A stretch of DNA of 13,492 nucleotides from DASWRT01 sp036403035 (GCA_036403035.1 DASWRT010000283.1:1-13492), one strand, 5' to 3'; shown: positions 6,665 through 13,492, counted from the stretch's first letter. Program-made: numbers and translations. Notes: generated from the sequence alone by a model not told the origin.

Positions 6665-7720
6665 ATGACGGACGATGCTGTCCAGCTCGACGGATTTCTC
6701 GAACGCGGAACGAACGACTCCGGCGCGCTGTGCGCCGCGGTGAACGATGCCGTGCTCGCGCTCGCCGAAGCCGGCGTGGCGATCGCCGACCTCATCGCAA
6801 CCGGGCGCCTCGCGGGAGATCTGGCGGCACTGCGCGGCGAGTCCGCACACGGCGACAGCCAGAAAGAACTCGACGTCCGCGCCAACGAGATCGTCCTCGA
6901 CGCCCTGCGCGACGCGCCGGTCGCGGTAGTCGCCTCCGAGGAGATCGATGAGCCGCTCGTCGCCGATATCGGCGCGCCGCTCGCGGTCGCGGTCGACCCG
7001 CTGGACGGCTCGTCGAACATCGACACGAATGCGCCGATCGGCACGATCTTCTCGATCCTGCCCGTGCCGGGCGATTACCGCTCGAACCCTGCCGACGCGC
7101 TGTTCCAGCCGGGCGCCCACCAGCTCGCCGCCGGCTTCCTGATCTACGGCCCGCACACGGCGCTGGTGCTGACGACCGGCGACGGCACGCAGATCTTCAC
7201 GCTCGACCGCGGACGGGGAAAGTTCCTGCTGACGGCGGAGCGCGTGCTGATACCGGCGGAGACATGCGAGTACGCGATCAACGCGTCGAACCGGCGGCAT
7301 TGGGAAGACGCGGTCCGGCTGTATGTCAGGGACTGCCTCCAGGGAGCGAGCGGCCTGCGCGGGAAGGACTTCAACACGCGCTGGCTCGCCTCGCTGGTCG
7401 GAGAGGCCTACCGCATCCTGCTGCGCGGCGGCGTCTACCTCTACCCGCGCGACGCGCGCCGCGGCTATCGGAACGGGCGCCTGCGGCTGCTTTACGAGGC
7501 GAACCCGATCGCCTGGCTCGCCGAGCAGGCCGGCGGCACGGCGACGGACGGCAGCAACCGGATCCTTGATCTCGTCCCGACATCGCTGCATCAGCGCGTG
7601 CCGCTCGTCTTCGGTTCGCGCGGCGAGGTGGAGCGCGTCGCCGCCTACCATGGAGGGGCGGAGGGGCACGGCGGCGAACTGTCGCCGCTCTTCGGCCAGC
7701 GCAGCCTGTTCCGCACCTGA
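6665..7720 (+). CDS. cbbF: Fructose-1,6-bisphosphatase class I (Calvin cycle, likely also sedoheptulose bisphosphatase)
   Basis: The 351-residue cytoplasmic enzyme removes the 1-phosphate from fructose 1,6-bisphosphate; CbbF enzymes commonly also act on sedoheptulose 1,7-bisphosphate. The metal-binding motif DPLDGSSNID is at residues 111-120, preceded by ASEEIDEP, whose Glu pair binds metal. The C-terminal half carries the sugar-phosphate region WLASLVGEAYRILLRGGVYL, YPRD and RLLYEANPIAWLAEQAGG, as in class I FBPases. The length suits the family. ATG 6665 follows GGGAGGAA; an ATG at 6658 is in another frame and closes at once. It is the first gene of the cbb operon. The stop codon runs directly into a short CCCGCCA repeat before cbbP. 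Confidence 0.94.
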   Translation: MTDDAVQLDGFLERGTNDSGALCAAVNDAVLALAEAGVAIADLIATGRLAGDLAALRGESAHGDSQKELDVRANEIVLDALRDAPVAVVASEEIDEPLVADIGAPLAVAVDPLDGSSNIDTNAPIGTIFSILPVPGDYRSNPADALFQPGAHQLAAGFLIYGPHTALVLTTGDGTQIFTLDRGRGKFLLTAERVLIPAETCEYAINASNRRHWEDAVRLYVRDCLQGASGLRGKDFNTRWLASLVGEAYRILLRGGVYLYPRDARRGYRNGRLRLLYEANPIAWLAEQAGGTATDGSNRILDLVPTSLHQRVPLVFGSRGEVERVAAYHGGAEGHGGELSPLFGQRSLFRT

Positions 7721-7753
7721 CCCGCCACCCGCCACCCGCCCCGCTACCCGCCA
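7721..7753 (+). repeat. Short tandem repeat CCCGCCA after the cbbF stop
   Basis: Directly after TGA (7718-7720) come CCCGCCA (7721-7727), CCCGCCA (7728-7734), CCCGCCC (7735-7741), a 5-base break CGCTA, then CCCGCCA (7747-7753). This fills most of the 59-bp cbbF-cbbP gap and leaves the cbbP ribosome site (GAGG, 7768-7771) clear. It looks like slippage-born filler; no function is evident. Confidence 0.6.
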
Positions 7754-7779
7754 CCGGTCCAACACGCGAGGCTGCCGCC

Positions 7780-8655
7780 ATGTCGGTCAAGCATCCGATC
7801 ATCTCCGTCACCGGCTCGTCGGGCGCGGGCACGACGTCGGTGAAAGACACCTTCATGCAGATCTTCCGGCGGGAGAAGATCGGCGCCGCCTATATCGAAG
7901 GCGACGCCTTTCACCGCTACGACCGGGCGGACATGAAGCGCGTGATGGCTCAGGAAGCCGACCGCGGGAACCGCAACTTCAGCCATTTCGGTCCGGCCTC
8001 CAACCTGCTCGACGAACTCGAAGGCGTGTTCGAGGAGTATGCGCGGCAGGGCACCGGCCGCACCCGCCACTACATCCATGACGCGGAAGAGGCGGAACTC
8101 TACGGTTCGCCGCCCGGCACTTTCACGGCGTGGGAGAACCTCCCCGACGGGACCGACATCCTGCTGTACGAAGGCCTGCACGGCGCTTACGCGAACGGGC
8201 GCGTCGACATCGCCCGCCACGCCGACCTTAAGATCGGCGTCGTCCCCGTCATCAATCTCGAATGGATTCAGAAGATCCATCGCGACCGCTCGGCCCGCAA
8301 GCATTCGACCGAGGCGGTGATGGACACGATCCTGCGGCGGATGCCCGACTACGTGCACCATATCTGCCCGCAATTCACCGGGACGGACATCAACTTCCAG
8401 CGCGTCCCGACGGTCGACACGTCGAACCCGTTCATCGCGCGCTGGATCCCGACGCCCGACGAGTCGATCGTCGTCATCCGCTTTCGCATCCCGCGCGGCA
8501 TCGACTTCCCGTACCTGCTATCGATGATCCACGGCAGCTTCATGTCGCGCGCGAACTCGATCGCCATCCCCGGCGGAAAGCTCGACCTCGCGATGCAGCT
8601 CATCATGACGCCGATGATCCTTCAGCTTATCGAGCGCAAGCGGAGGGCCTCATGA
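7780..8655 (+). CDS. cbbP: Phosphoribulokinase, proteobacterial class I type
   Basis: The 291-residue enzyme phosphorylates ribulose 5-phosphate to RuBP, the step that feeds RuBisCO. The P-loop GSSGAGTTS is at residues 12-20. The segment YIEGDAFHRYDRADMK follows (substrate Asp and His region), then YEGLHGAYANGRVDIARHAD, the catalytic-Asp region HRDRSARKHSTEAVMDTILR, and RRMPDYVHHICPQF. Length and motifs match the roughly 290-residue bacterial class, which is oligomeric and regulated by NADH and AMP, not the cyanobacterial/plant class regulated by thioredoxin. The start has GAGG eight bases upstream. The stop TGA overlaps the ATG of a 22-codon ORF by four bases (ATGA), an arrangement typical of translational coupling to a following gene. 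Confidence 0.96.
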   Translation: MSVKHPIISVTGSSGAGTTSVKDTFMQIFRREKIGAAYIEGDAFHRYDRADMKRVMAQEADRGNRNFSHFGPASNLLDELEGVFEEYARQGTGRTRHYIHDAEEAELYGSPPGTFTAWENLPDGTDILLYEGLHGAYANGRVDIARHADLKIGVVPVINLEWIQKIHRDRSARKHSTEAVMDTILRRMPDYVHHICPQFTGTDINFQRVPTVDTSNPFIARWIPTPDESIVVIRFRIPRGIDFPYLLSMIHGSFMSRANSIAIPGGKLDLAMQLIMTPMILQLIERKRRAS

Positions 8656-8720
8656 CCGGCGCCGCCGCAGCCCGCTCGGCTTCGCCGGCGGCGGCGCGCG
8701 GCCTGCCCGGCCGCACATAG
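8652..8720 (+). CDS. 22-codon ORF overlapping the cbbP stop; possible remnant of cbbT start
   Basis: ATG 8652 shares ATGA with the cbbP stop and has a strong ribosome site, GGAGG (8642-8646), at good spacing. The frame ends at TAG 8718-8720. The product starts MTGAAAARSAS and is Ala/Arg/Gly-rich with no recognisable domain. In several related cbb operons the next gene here is transketolase (cbbT), which is absent. The well-formed start followed by almost nothing could therefore be what remains after a cbbT deletion, or a small coupling peptide, or chance within a GC-rich hairpin. Coding status is unproven. Confidence 0.3.
   Translation: MTGAAAARSASPAAARGLPGRT
8659..8697 (+). other. Strong GC hairpin between cbbP and cbbA
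   Basis: GCGCCGCCGC (8659-8668) and GCGGCGGCGC (8688-8697) form a perfect 10-bp stem. A second stem, CGGC (8677-8680) / GCCG (8684-8687), sits directly inside the right arm. No T tract follows, so an RNA-stabilising or processing structure is likelier than a terminator. It lies within the 22-codon ORF and 62 bp before the cbbA start. Confidence 0.5.
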
Positions 8721-8759
8721 CGCCCGCTCGTCCCGACATCGGATCGGAAAGGAATCGCC

Positions 8760-9851
8760 ATGGCGCGAATCACGCTTCGACAATTGCTCGACCATGCGGC
8801 GGAGCACGGCTACGGCGTGCCGGCCTTCAACATCAACAACATGGAGCAGGTGCTCGCGATCATGGCGGCGGCGCAAGCCTGCGACGCGCCGGTCATCCTC
8901 CAGGCGTCGCGCGGCGCACGCTCCTATGCCGGCGACATCATGCTCGCGCGGATGGTCGAGGCGGCGGAGGAGATGCATCCCGGCATCCCGATCTGCCTGC
9001 ACCAGGATCACGGGAACGACGAGGCGACCTGTCTCTCCGCGATCCAGCACGGCTTCACGAGCGTGATGATGGACGGCTCGCTCGAAGCGGACGCCAAGAC
9101 GCCCGCGAGCTATGCATACAACGTCGACATCACCCGGCGCGTCGCCGCGATGGCGCACCGGGTCGGTGTCTCCGTCGAGGGCGAACTGGGCGTGCTCGGC
9201 AGCCTGGAGACCGGCAAGGGCGACAAGGAGGACGGGCACGGCGCGGAGGGCGTGCTGTCGCACGATCAGCTCGTGACCGATCCCGACCAGACGGTGGATT
9301 TCGTCCGCGCCACCAAGGTCGACGCGCTCGCCATCGCGATGGGGACGTCGCACGGCGCGTACAAATTCTCCCGGCAGCCGGACGGCGACATCCTCGCCCT
9401 CGACGTCGTGAAGGCGATCCATGCCCGCCTGCCCGACATGCATCTGGTGATGCACGGATCCTCGTCGGTGCCTGAGGAGCTTCAGGAGCAGTTCAACCGC
9501 CACGGCGGCGAAATGCCCCGCACCTGGGGCGTGCCGGTCGAGGAGATCCGGGTCGGCATCCGGCACGGCGTCCGGAAGGTCAACATCGACACCGATTGCC
9601 GCCTCGCGATGGCCGTGCAGATCCGGCGCGTCGCGGCGGAGAAGAGAGGCGAGTTCGATCCGCGCAAGTTCATGCAGCCGGCGATGGGCGCGCTCATGAA
9701 GCTCTGCGCGGAGCGGTACGAACAGTTCGGGACGGCCGGCCGGGCGTCGGCGATCAAGCCGCTGCCGCTCGCCGGGATGGCGAAGCGGTACGCCGCGGGC
9801 GCGCTCGATCCGCGCGTTGCGGGGGCGGCGGCAGCGGCGGCGGCCGAATAG
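8760..9851 (+). CDS. cbbA: Fructose-bisphosphate aldolase, class II, Calvin cycle subtype
   Basis: The 363-residue zinc-dependent aldolase joins glyceraldehyde 3-phosphate with dihydroxyacetone phosphate to fructose 1,6-bisphosphate, and with erythrose 4-phosphate to sedoheptulose 1,7-bisphosphate. HQDHG at residues 81-85 gives the catalytic Asp83 and the zinc-ligand His84. Later come GELGVLGSLETG (Glu ligand region), GTSHGAYKF and MHGSSSVPEE (two more histidine ligands), and KVNIDTDCRLA for the second phosphate site. The insert KGDKEDGHGAEGVLS is that of the Calvin-cycle subtype. The last 15 residues are almost all alanine and seem unstructured. AAAGGA (8748-8753) precedes the ATG. cbbL follows after 31 bp. 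Confidence 0.96.
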   Translation: MARITLRQLLDHAAEHGYGVPAFNINNMEQVLAIMAAAQACDAPVILQASRGARSYAGDIMLARMVEAAEEMHPGIPICLHQDHGNDEATCLSAIQHGFTSVMMDGSLEADAKTPASYAYNVDITRRVAAMAHRVGVSVEGELGVLGSLETGKGDKEDGHGAEGVLSHDQLVTDPDQTVDFVRATKVDALAIAMGTSHGAYKFSRQPDGDILALDVVKAIHARLPDMHLVMHGSSSVPEELQEQFNRHGGEMPRTWGVPVEEIRVGIRHGVRKVNIDTDCRLAMAVQIRRVAAEKRGEFDPRKFMQPAMGALMKLCAERYEQFGTAGRASAIKPLPLAGMAKRYAAGALDPRVAGAAAAAAAE

Positions 9852-9882
9852 CCGTCCACGGGAGGATGAACAGGAGAGTGCA

Positions 9883-11367
9883 ATGAACGCGAAGGTGCAG
9901 ACGCTTGAGACGAAGACCGCCGCGACGGTCAGGGGCAAGGACCGCTACCGGGCCGGCGTCCTCGAATACCGCAAGATGGGCTATTGGGAGCCCGACTACG
10001 AGCCGAAGGACACGGACGTCATCGCGCTCTTCCGCGTCACGCCGCAGGACGGCGTCGACCCGGTCGAGGCGTCCGCCGCCGTGGCGGGCGAGTCCTCGAC
10101 CGCGACCTGGACGGTGGTGTGGACCGACCGGCTCACCGCCTGCGAGAAGTACCGAGCGAAGTGCTATCGCGTCGATCCGGTGCCGAACGCGCCCGGCCAG
10201 TACTTCGCCTATATCGCCTACGATCTCGACCTGTTCGAGCCGGGCTCGATCGCGAACCTCACAGCGTCGATCATCGGCAACGTGTTCGGCTTCAAGCCGC
10301 TGAAGGCGCTGCGGCTGGAGGACATGCGGCTCCCCGTCGCCTACGTGAAGACGTTCGACGGGCCGGCGACCGGGATCGTCGTCGAGCGCGAGCGGCTCGA
10401 CAAGTTCGGCCGCCCGCTGCTCGGGGCGACCGTCAAGCCGAAGCTCGGCCTGTCCGGCCGCAACTACGGCCGCGTCGTCTACGAGGCGCTGAAAGGCGGC
10501 CTCGACTTCACCAAGGATGACGAGAACATCAACTCGCAGCCCTTCATGCACTGGCGCGACCGGTTCCTCTATTGCATGGAGGCGGTGAACAGGGCGCAGG
10601 CCGCGACGGGCGAGGTGAAAGGCACGTACCTAAACGTCACCGCCGCGACGATGGAGGACATGTACGAGCGCGCCGAGTTCGCCAAGCAGCTCGGCTCGGT
10701 GATCGTGATGATCGACCTCGTCATCGGCTACACGGCGATCCAGTCGATGGCGAAGTGGGCGCGGCGCAACGACATGGTCCTGCACCTCCACCGCGCCGGC
10801 CATTCGACCTACACGCGGCAGAAGTCGCACGGCGTGTCGTTCCGCGTCATCGCCAAGTGGATGCGGCTCGCCGGCGTCGACCACATCCATGCCGGCACGG
10901 TCGTCGGCAAGCTCGAAGGCGACCCGAACACGACGCGCGGCTACTACGACATCTGCCGCGAGGACTTCAATCCGATGCGGCTGGAGAACGGGGTCTTCTT
11001 CGACCAGCCGTGGGCGAGCCTGCGCAAGCTGATGCCGGTCGCCTCGGGCGGCATCCATGCGGGGCAGATGCACCAGCTCCTCGATCTGCTCGGCGAGGAC
11101 GTGGTGCTCCAGTTCGGCGGCGGCACGATCGGCCACCCGATGGGCATCGCGGCCGGCGCCGCCGCGAACCGCGTCGCGCTGGAGGCCATGGTGCTCGCCC
11201 GCAACGAGGGCCGCGACTTCGTAAGCGAAGGGCCGGACATCCTCGCCGAGGCCGCTCGGCACTGCCTGCCGCTGCGGCAGGCCCTGGAGACGTGGAAGGA
11301 CGTCACCTTCAACTATGCGTCGACGGATACGCCCGATTTCGTTCCGACGCCCAGCGTCGCCATGTGA
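9883..11367 (+). CDS. cbbL: RuBisCO large subunit, form I red type (IC)
   Basis: The 494-residue catalytic subunit fixes CO2 onto RuBP. All key residues are visible. The substrate lysines in TVKPKLGLSG are K185 and K187. The carbamylated lysine and magnesium ligands in DFTKDDEN are K211, D213 and E214. HRAGH is at about 303-307 and H336 at about 336. Loop 6 GTVVGKLEGD has K343, and S388 lies in VASGGIHAGQ. Numbering runs 9-10 above spinach. The GGIHAGQMHQLLDLLGEDVV and GGGTIGHPMGIAAGA segments, the paired small-subunit form and the cbbX neighbour mark form IC. The C-terminal tail (TPDFVPTPSVAM) is the kind of tail that CbbX pulls on in red-type enzymes. ATG 9883 follows AGGAGAG (9872-9878); upstream in-frame codons to 9817 lie inside cbbA. 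No missing residue or frameshift was found. Confidence 0.98.
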   Translation: MNAKVQTLETKTAATVRGKDRYRAGVLEYRKMGYWEPDYEPKDTDVIALFRVTPQDGVDPVEASAAVAGESSTATWTVVWTDRLTACEKYRAKCYRVDPVPNAPGQYFAYIAYDLDLFEPGSIANLTASIIGNVFGFKPLKALRLEDMRLPVAYVKTFDGPATGIVVERERLDKFGRPLLGATVKPKLGLSGRNYGRVVYEALKGGLDFTKDDENINSQPFMHWRDRFLYCMEAVNRAQAATGEVKGTYLNVTAATMEDMYERAEFAKQLGSVIVMIDLVIGYTAIQSMAKWARRNDMVLHLHRAGHSTYTRQKSHGVSFRVIAKWMRLAGVDHIHAGTVVGKLEGDPNTTRGYYDICREDFNPMRLENGVFFDQPWASLRKLMPVASGGIHAGQMHQLLDLLGEDVVLQFGGGTIGHPMGIAAGAAANRVALEAMVLARNEGRDFVSEGPDILAEAARHCLPLRQALETWKDVTFNYASTDTPDFVPTPSVAM

Positions 11368-11378
11368 GGGAGAAGATC

Positions 11379-11798
11379 ATGCGTCTCACTCAGGGCTGCT
11401 TCTCGTTCCTGCCCGACCTGACCGACGGCCAGATCGCCAAGCAGGTCCAGTACTGCATCGACCGCGGCTGGGCGGTGAACATCGAGTTCACCGACGATCC
11501 GCACCCCCGCAACACCTACTGGGACATGTGGGGTCAGCCGATGTTCGACGTCAAAGACGCCGCGGGCGTGATGATGGAACTCACCGAATGCCGGAAGGTC
11601 TACGGCGACCGCTATATCCGCGTCTCCGGGTTCGATGCGTCGCCCGGCTGGGAGTCGGTACGCATCTCCTTCATCGTCAACCGGCCGACGGACGAGCCGG
11701 GCTTCCAACTCACCCGCGAGGAAATGGCCGGGCGCGGCGTCCGGTACACCACTCGGTCGTATGCGGCGGCCCGGCCCGAAGGCCACCGCTACACCTGA
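11379..11798 (+). CDS. cbbS: RuBisCO small subunit, red type
   Basis: The 139-residue subunit caps the L8S8 complex. It opens MRLTQGCFSFLPDLTDGQIA and holds YCIDRGWAVNIEFTDDPHPR (residues 24-43), then NTYWDMWGQPMFD, all typical of red-type small subunits. The C-terminal extension after about residue 110 (NRPTDEPGFQLTREE onward) corresponds to the hairpin extension that fills the central pore in form IC/ID enzymes. AGGGAGAAG precedes the ATG, 11 bp after the cbbL stop. The last codons (HRYT, stop) are part of a 17-bp repeat that continues twice beyond the gene. Confidence 0.97.
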   Translation: MRLTQGCFSFLPDLTDGQIAKQVQYCIDRGWAVNIEFTDDPHPRNTYWDMWGQPMFDVKDAAGVMMELTECRKVYGDRYIRVSGFDASPGWESVRISFIVNRPTDEPGFQLTREEMAGRGVRYTTRSYAAARPEGHRYT

Positions 11799-11833
11799 CC
11801 CACTGCTACGCCTGACCCACTGCTACGCCTGAC
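11783..11833 (+). repeat. 17-bp direct repeat, three copies, over the cbbS stop
   Basis: The copies are CCACCGCTACACCTGAC (11783-11799), CCACTGCTACGCCTGAC (11800-11816) and CCACTGCTACGCCTGAC (11817-11833). Copies 2 and 3 are identical; copy 1 differs at two bases and holds the real cbbS end. Since 17 is not a multiple of three, the repeated TGA (11796, 11813, 11830) falls in all three frames. Confidence 0.9.
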
Positions 11834-11843
11834 GAAGTCTCCC

Positions 11844-11879
11844 TGGCCGACCGATCGCCTCTGCCCGTTCGGTCGGCCA
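11844..11879 (+). other. Hairpin 1 in the cbbS-cbbX gap
   Basis: TGGCCGACCGA (11844-11854) and TCGGTCGGCCA (11869-11879) form a perfect 11-bp stem with a 14-base pyrimidine-rich loop. No T tract follows directly; hairpin 2 begins four bases later. It is likely a 3'-end-stabilising structure for the upstream cbb message. Confidence 0.65.
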
Positions 11880-11883
11880 TACT

Positions 11884-11911
11884 GGTCCGGCGCTTCGGCG
11901 CCGGACCCTTT
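11884..11911 (+). terminator. Hairpin 2 with TTCG loop and CTTT tail: attenuating terminator before cbbX
   Basis: GGTCCGGCGC (11884-11893) and GCGCCGGACC (11898-11907) form a perfect 10-bp stem closed by the extra-stable TTCG tetraloop, followed by CTTT (11908-11911). The short T run suggests partial rather than full termination, which would lower cbbX and cbbE expression relative to RuBisCO. A terminator-like structure after cbbS with such an effect has, as I recall, been described in the Ralstonia eutropha cbb operon. Confidence 0.6.
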
Positions 11912-11926
11912 CCAATGAAGGTCCTC

Positions 11927-12859
11927 ATGCCGCCGACGCTGCAACAGGAACCGCCGGCTCCGGCCGAGGAGATCATCGATCTCAAGGACGAGTTTCGGCA
12001 GGCCGGCATCGACGCCGTCCTGTCGGCGCTCGACACCGAGCTTCTCGGGTTGAAGCCGGTCAAGACGCGCATCCGGGACATCGCTTCCCTGCTGCTGGTC
12101 GAGCGCGTCCGGCGCCGGCTCGGGCTGACGAGCGAACCGCCGACGCTGCACATGTCGTTCACCGGCAATCCGGGCACCGGCAAGACGACCGTGGCGCTCC
12201 GGATGGCGGACATCCTGCATCGCCTCGGCTTCGTCCGCAAAGGGCACCTCGTCTCGGTCACCCGCGACGACCTCGTCGGCCAGTACATCGGCCACACCGC
12301 GCCCAAGACCAAGGAGATCCTGAAGAAGGCGATGGGCGGCGTGCTGTTCATCGACGAGGCCTATTACCTCTACCGGCCGGAGAACGAGCGCGACTACGGC
12401 CAGGAAGCGATCGAGATCCTGCTTCAGGTGATGGAGAACCAGCGCGAGGACCTCGTCGTGATCCTCGCCGGCTACGCCGACCGGATGGAACGCTTCTTCA
12501 GTTCCAATCCGGGCTTCCGGTCGCGCATCGCGCACCATATCGAGTTTCCCGACTACGAAGACGGCGAGTTGCTGGCGATCGGCGAGATCATCCTGTCGCA
12601 GCAGAATTACCGCTTGAGCGCGGCCGCGCGGGACGTGCTCGTACGCTACATCGCGGCGCGCCGGGCGCAGCCGCATTTCGCGAACGCGCGCTCGATCCGG
12701 AACGCGCTCGACCGGGCGCGCCTGCGGCAGGCCAGCCGCCTGGTCGACGGTTCCGGCGATCGGCCGGTCACGGCCGGCGATCTCATGACGATCGAAGCCG
12801 CCGACATTCTCGCAAGCCGGGTCTTCGCGCAAACCGACCGGGACGATGCCGATGTCTGA
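11927..12859 (+). CDS. cbbX: Red-type RuBisCO activase, AAA+ protein CbbX
   Basis: The 310-residue ATPase forms hexameric rings that, with RuBP and ATP, tug on the CbbL C-terminus and release inhibitory sugar phosphates. Walker A GNPGTGKT is at residues 80-87, the pore loop QYIGHTAPKT has Y120 (the equivalent of the pore tyrosine in Rhodobacter CbbX), Walker B GVLFIDEAYYL has D143 and E144, and the arginine region is NPGFRSRIAHHIEFPDYED. The C-terminal lid includes ANARSIRNALDRARLRQASR. ATG 11927 is preferred since AAGG (11918-11921) sits five bases before it and the length suits the family; ATG 11915 adds four residues but has no free ribosome site. The gene overlaps cbbE by 8 bp. Confidence 0.95.
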   Translation: MPPTLQQEPPAPAEEIIDLKDEFRQAGIDAVLSALDTELLGLKPVKTRIRDIASLLLVERVRRRLGLTSEPPTLHMSFTGNPGTGKTTVALRMADILHRLGFVRKGHLVSVTRDDLVGQYIGHTAPKTKEILKKAMGGVLFIDEAYYLYRPENERDYGQEAIEILLQVMENQREDLVVILAGYADRMERFFSSNPGFRSRIAHHIEFPDYEDGELLAIGEIILSQQNYRLSAAARDVLVRYIAARRAQPHFANARSIRNALDRARLRQASRLVDGSGDRPVTAGDLMTIEAADILASRVFAQTDRDDADV

Positions 12860-13492
12860 GCCACCCCTCATCGCGCCGTCGATCCTCTCGGCCGATTTCG
12901 CCCGGCTCGGCGAAGAGGTGCGCGACGTTGCCGACGCCGGAGCCGACTGGATCCACATCGACGTGATGGACGGCCATTTCGTGCCGAACATCACGATCGG
13001 TCCCGCTGTTGTGAAGGCGCTGCGGCCGCACACCGACCGCGTCTTCGACGTGCACCTGATGATCGCGCCGGCCGACCCGTACCTCGAAGCCTTCGCGGAT
13101 GCGGGAGCTGAAATCCTCACCGTCCACGCCGAGGCGGGACCGCATCTGGACCGGTCGCTTCAGGCGATCCGCGGGCTCGGCAAGAGGGCAGGGGTGTCCC
13201 TGTGCCCCTCGACGCCGGAAGACGCGCTCGCCTATGTCCTCGACAAGGTTGATCTCGTCCTCGTCATGACCGTCAACCCCGGCTTCGGCGGCCAGTCCTT
13301 CATCCCGGCCCAGCTCGAGAAGATCCGGCGCATCCGGGAGATGATCGGCGCCCGGCCGATCCGGCTCGAGATAGACGGCGGGGTATCGCCGGATACGGCG
13401 TATGCCTGCGTCGCTGCCGGCGCCGACGTCCTGGTCGCCGGATCGGCCGTGTTCAAGGGCGGGCGCGGCGCCTATCGCACGAACATCGCCGC
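12852..13492 (+). CDS. cbbE: Ribulose-phosphate 3-epimerase, cut by the window edge
   Basis: The frame is open from ATG 12852 to the window end, giving 213 residues, nearly the whole 220-230 residue TIM barrel. It interconverts ribulose 5-phosphate and xylulose 5-phosphate, returning carbon to the CbbP substrate. Motifs are IAPSILSADFARLG (Ser10), WIHIDVMDGHFVPNITIGP with His35 and Asp37 (metal and catalysis), DVHLM with His68, the phosphate-binding loop VNPGFGGQSFIP and LEIDGGV with catalytic Asp175. The segment SLCPSTP replaces the more usual SLNPATP, which is probably harmless. The start overlaps the cbbX end by 8 bp with GGGAC about eight bases upstream; ATG 12846 is an in-frame alternative that adds two residues. 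Only the last few residues are missing. Confidence 0.95.
   Translation, partial: MSEPPLIAPSILSADFARLGEEVRDVADAGADWIHIDVMDGHFVPNITIGPAVVKALRPHTDRVFDVHLMIAPADPYLEAFADAGAEILTVHAEAGPHLDRSLQAIRGLGKRAGVSLCPSTPEDALAYVLDKVDLVLVMTVNPGFGGQSFIPAQLEKIRRIREMIGARPIRLEIDGGVSPDTAYACVAAGADVLVAGSAVFKGGRGAYRTNIA

Noticed and set aside
9866..9886. Six-codon leader ORF MNRRVQ whose stop overlaps the cbbL start (ATGA)
   Set aside because: The GGGAGG before its ATG touches the start codon with no spacing, and the AGGAGAG inside it is the proper ribosome site of cbbL, so translation of the leader is unlikely.
12846..12851. Upstream ATG 12846 as the cbbE start
   Set aside because: GGGAC is only about two bases away from it, but about eight from ATG 12852; the latter also gives the usual N-terminal length.

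Overview
The window is GC-rich coding DNA (about two-thirds G+C by eye) from a bacterium, most likely an alphaproteobacterium able to fix CO2 autotrophically or facultatively. The main support is a red-type (form IC) RuBisCO operon with a divergent CbbR-type LysR gene, in the order cbbR < > cbbF-cbbP-cbbA-cbbL-cbbS-cbbX-cbbE. This is close to the cbb operons I recall from rhizobia and other alphaproteobacteria, except that no transketolase gene (cbbT) lies between cbbP and cbbA. The genus cannot be fixed from the sequence alone.

Layout. 1-816: the 3' part of an IlvD/Edd-family dehydratase, probably acting on a sugar acid. 835-963: a long imperfect inverted repeat built of CGCAGAG-like words, the only clear non-genic repeat element. 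1016-1498 (minus): a small four-helix membrane protein of unknown function. 1749-3002 (plus): an MFS exporter-type transporter. 3157-5549 (plus): an amino-acid-type ABC uptake operon (Tat-exported binding protein, permease, ATPase), preceded by a very good match to a sigma-54 promoter. 5554-6498 (minus): cbbR, ending 4 bp from the ATPase gene. 6499-6664: an AT-rich divergent control region with two TTA-N8-TTA (T-N11-A) motifs. 6665-13492 (plus): the Calvin-cycle operon, cut by the right edge inside cbbE.

How the cbb genes work together. Phosphoribulokinase (CbbP) makes ribulose 1,5-bisphosphate (RuBP), and RuBisCO (CbbL/CbbS) carboxylates it. The AAA+ activase CbbX frees RuBisCO active sites blocked by sugar phosphates. 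Aldolase (CbbA), fructose/sedoheptulose bisphosphatase (CbbF) and pentose-5-phosphate epimerase (CbbE) help regenerate the acceptor. Transketolase must be supplied from elsewhere in the genome. CbbR, probably reading a metabolite signal, would switch the operon from the shared intergenic region.

I see no clearly new defence, mobile or biosynthetic system. The points of interest are regulatory and structural: (i) tandem hairpins between cbbS and cbbX, probably setting RuBisCO:activase stoichiometry; (ii) a 17-bp repeat present three times at the cbbS stop that places a TGA in all three frames; (iii) a well-initiated 22-codon ORF exactly where cbbT would begin; (iv) the sigma-54 site before the ABC operon; (v) the CGCAGAG inverted repeat. 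No gap between genes exceeds 300 bases. No rRNA, tRNA, CRISPR array or insertion sequence was seen.
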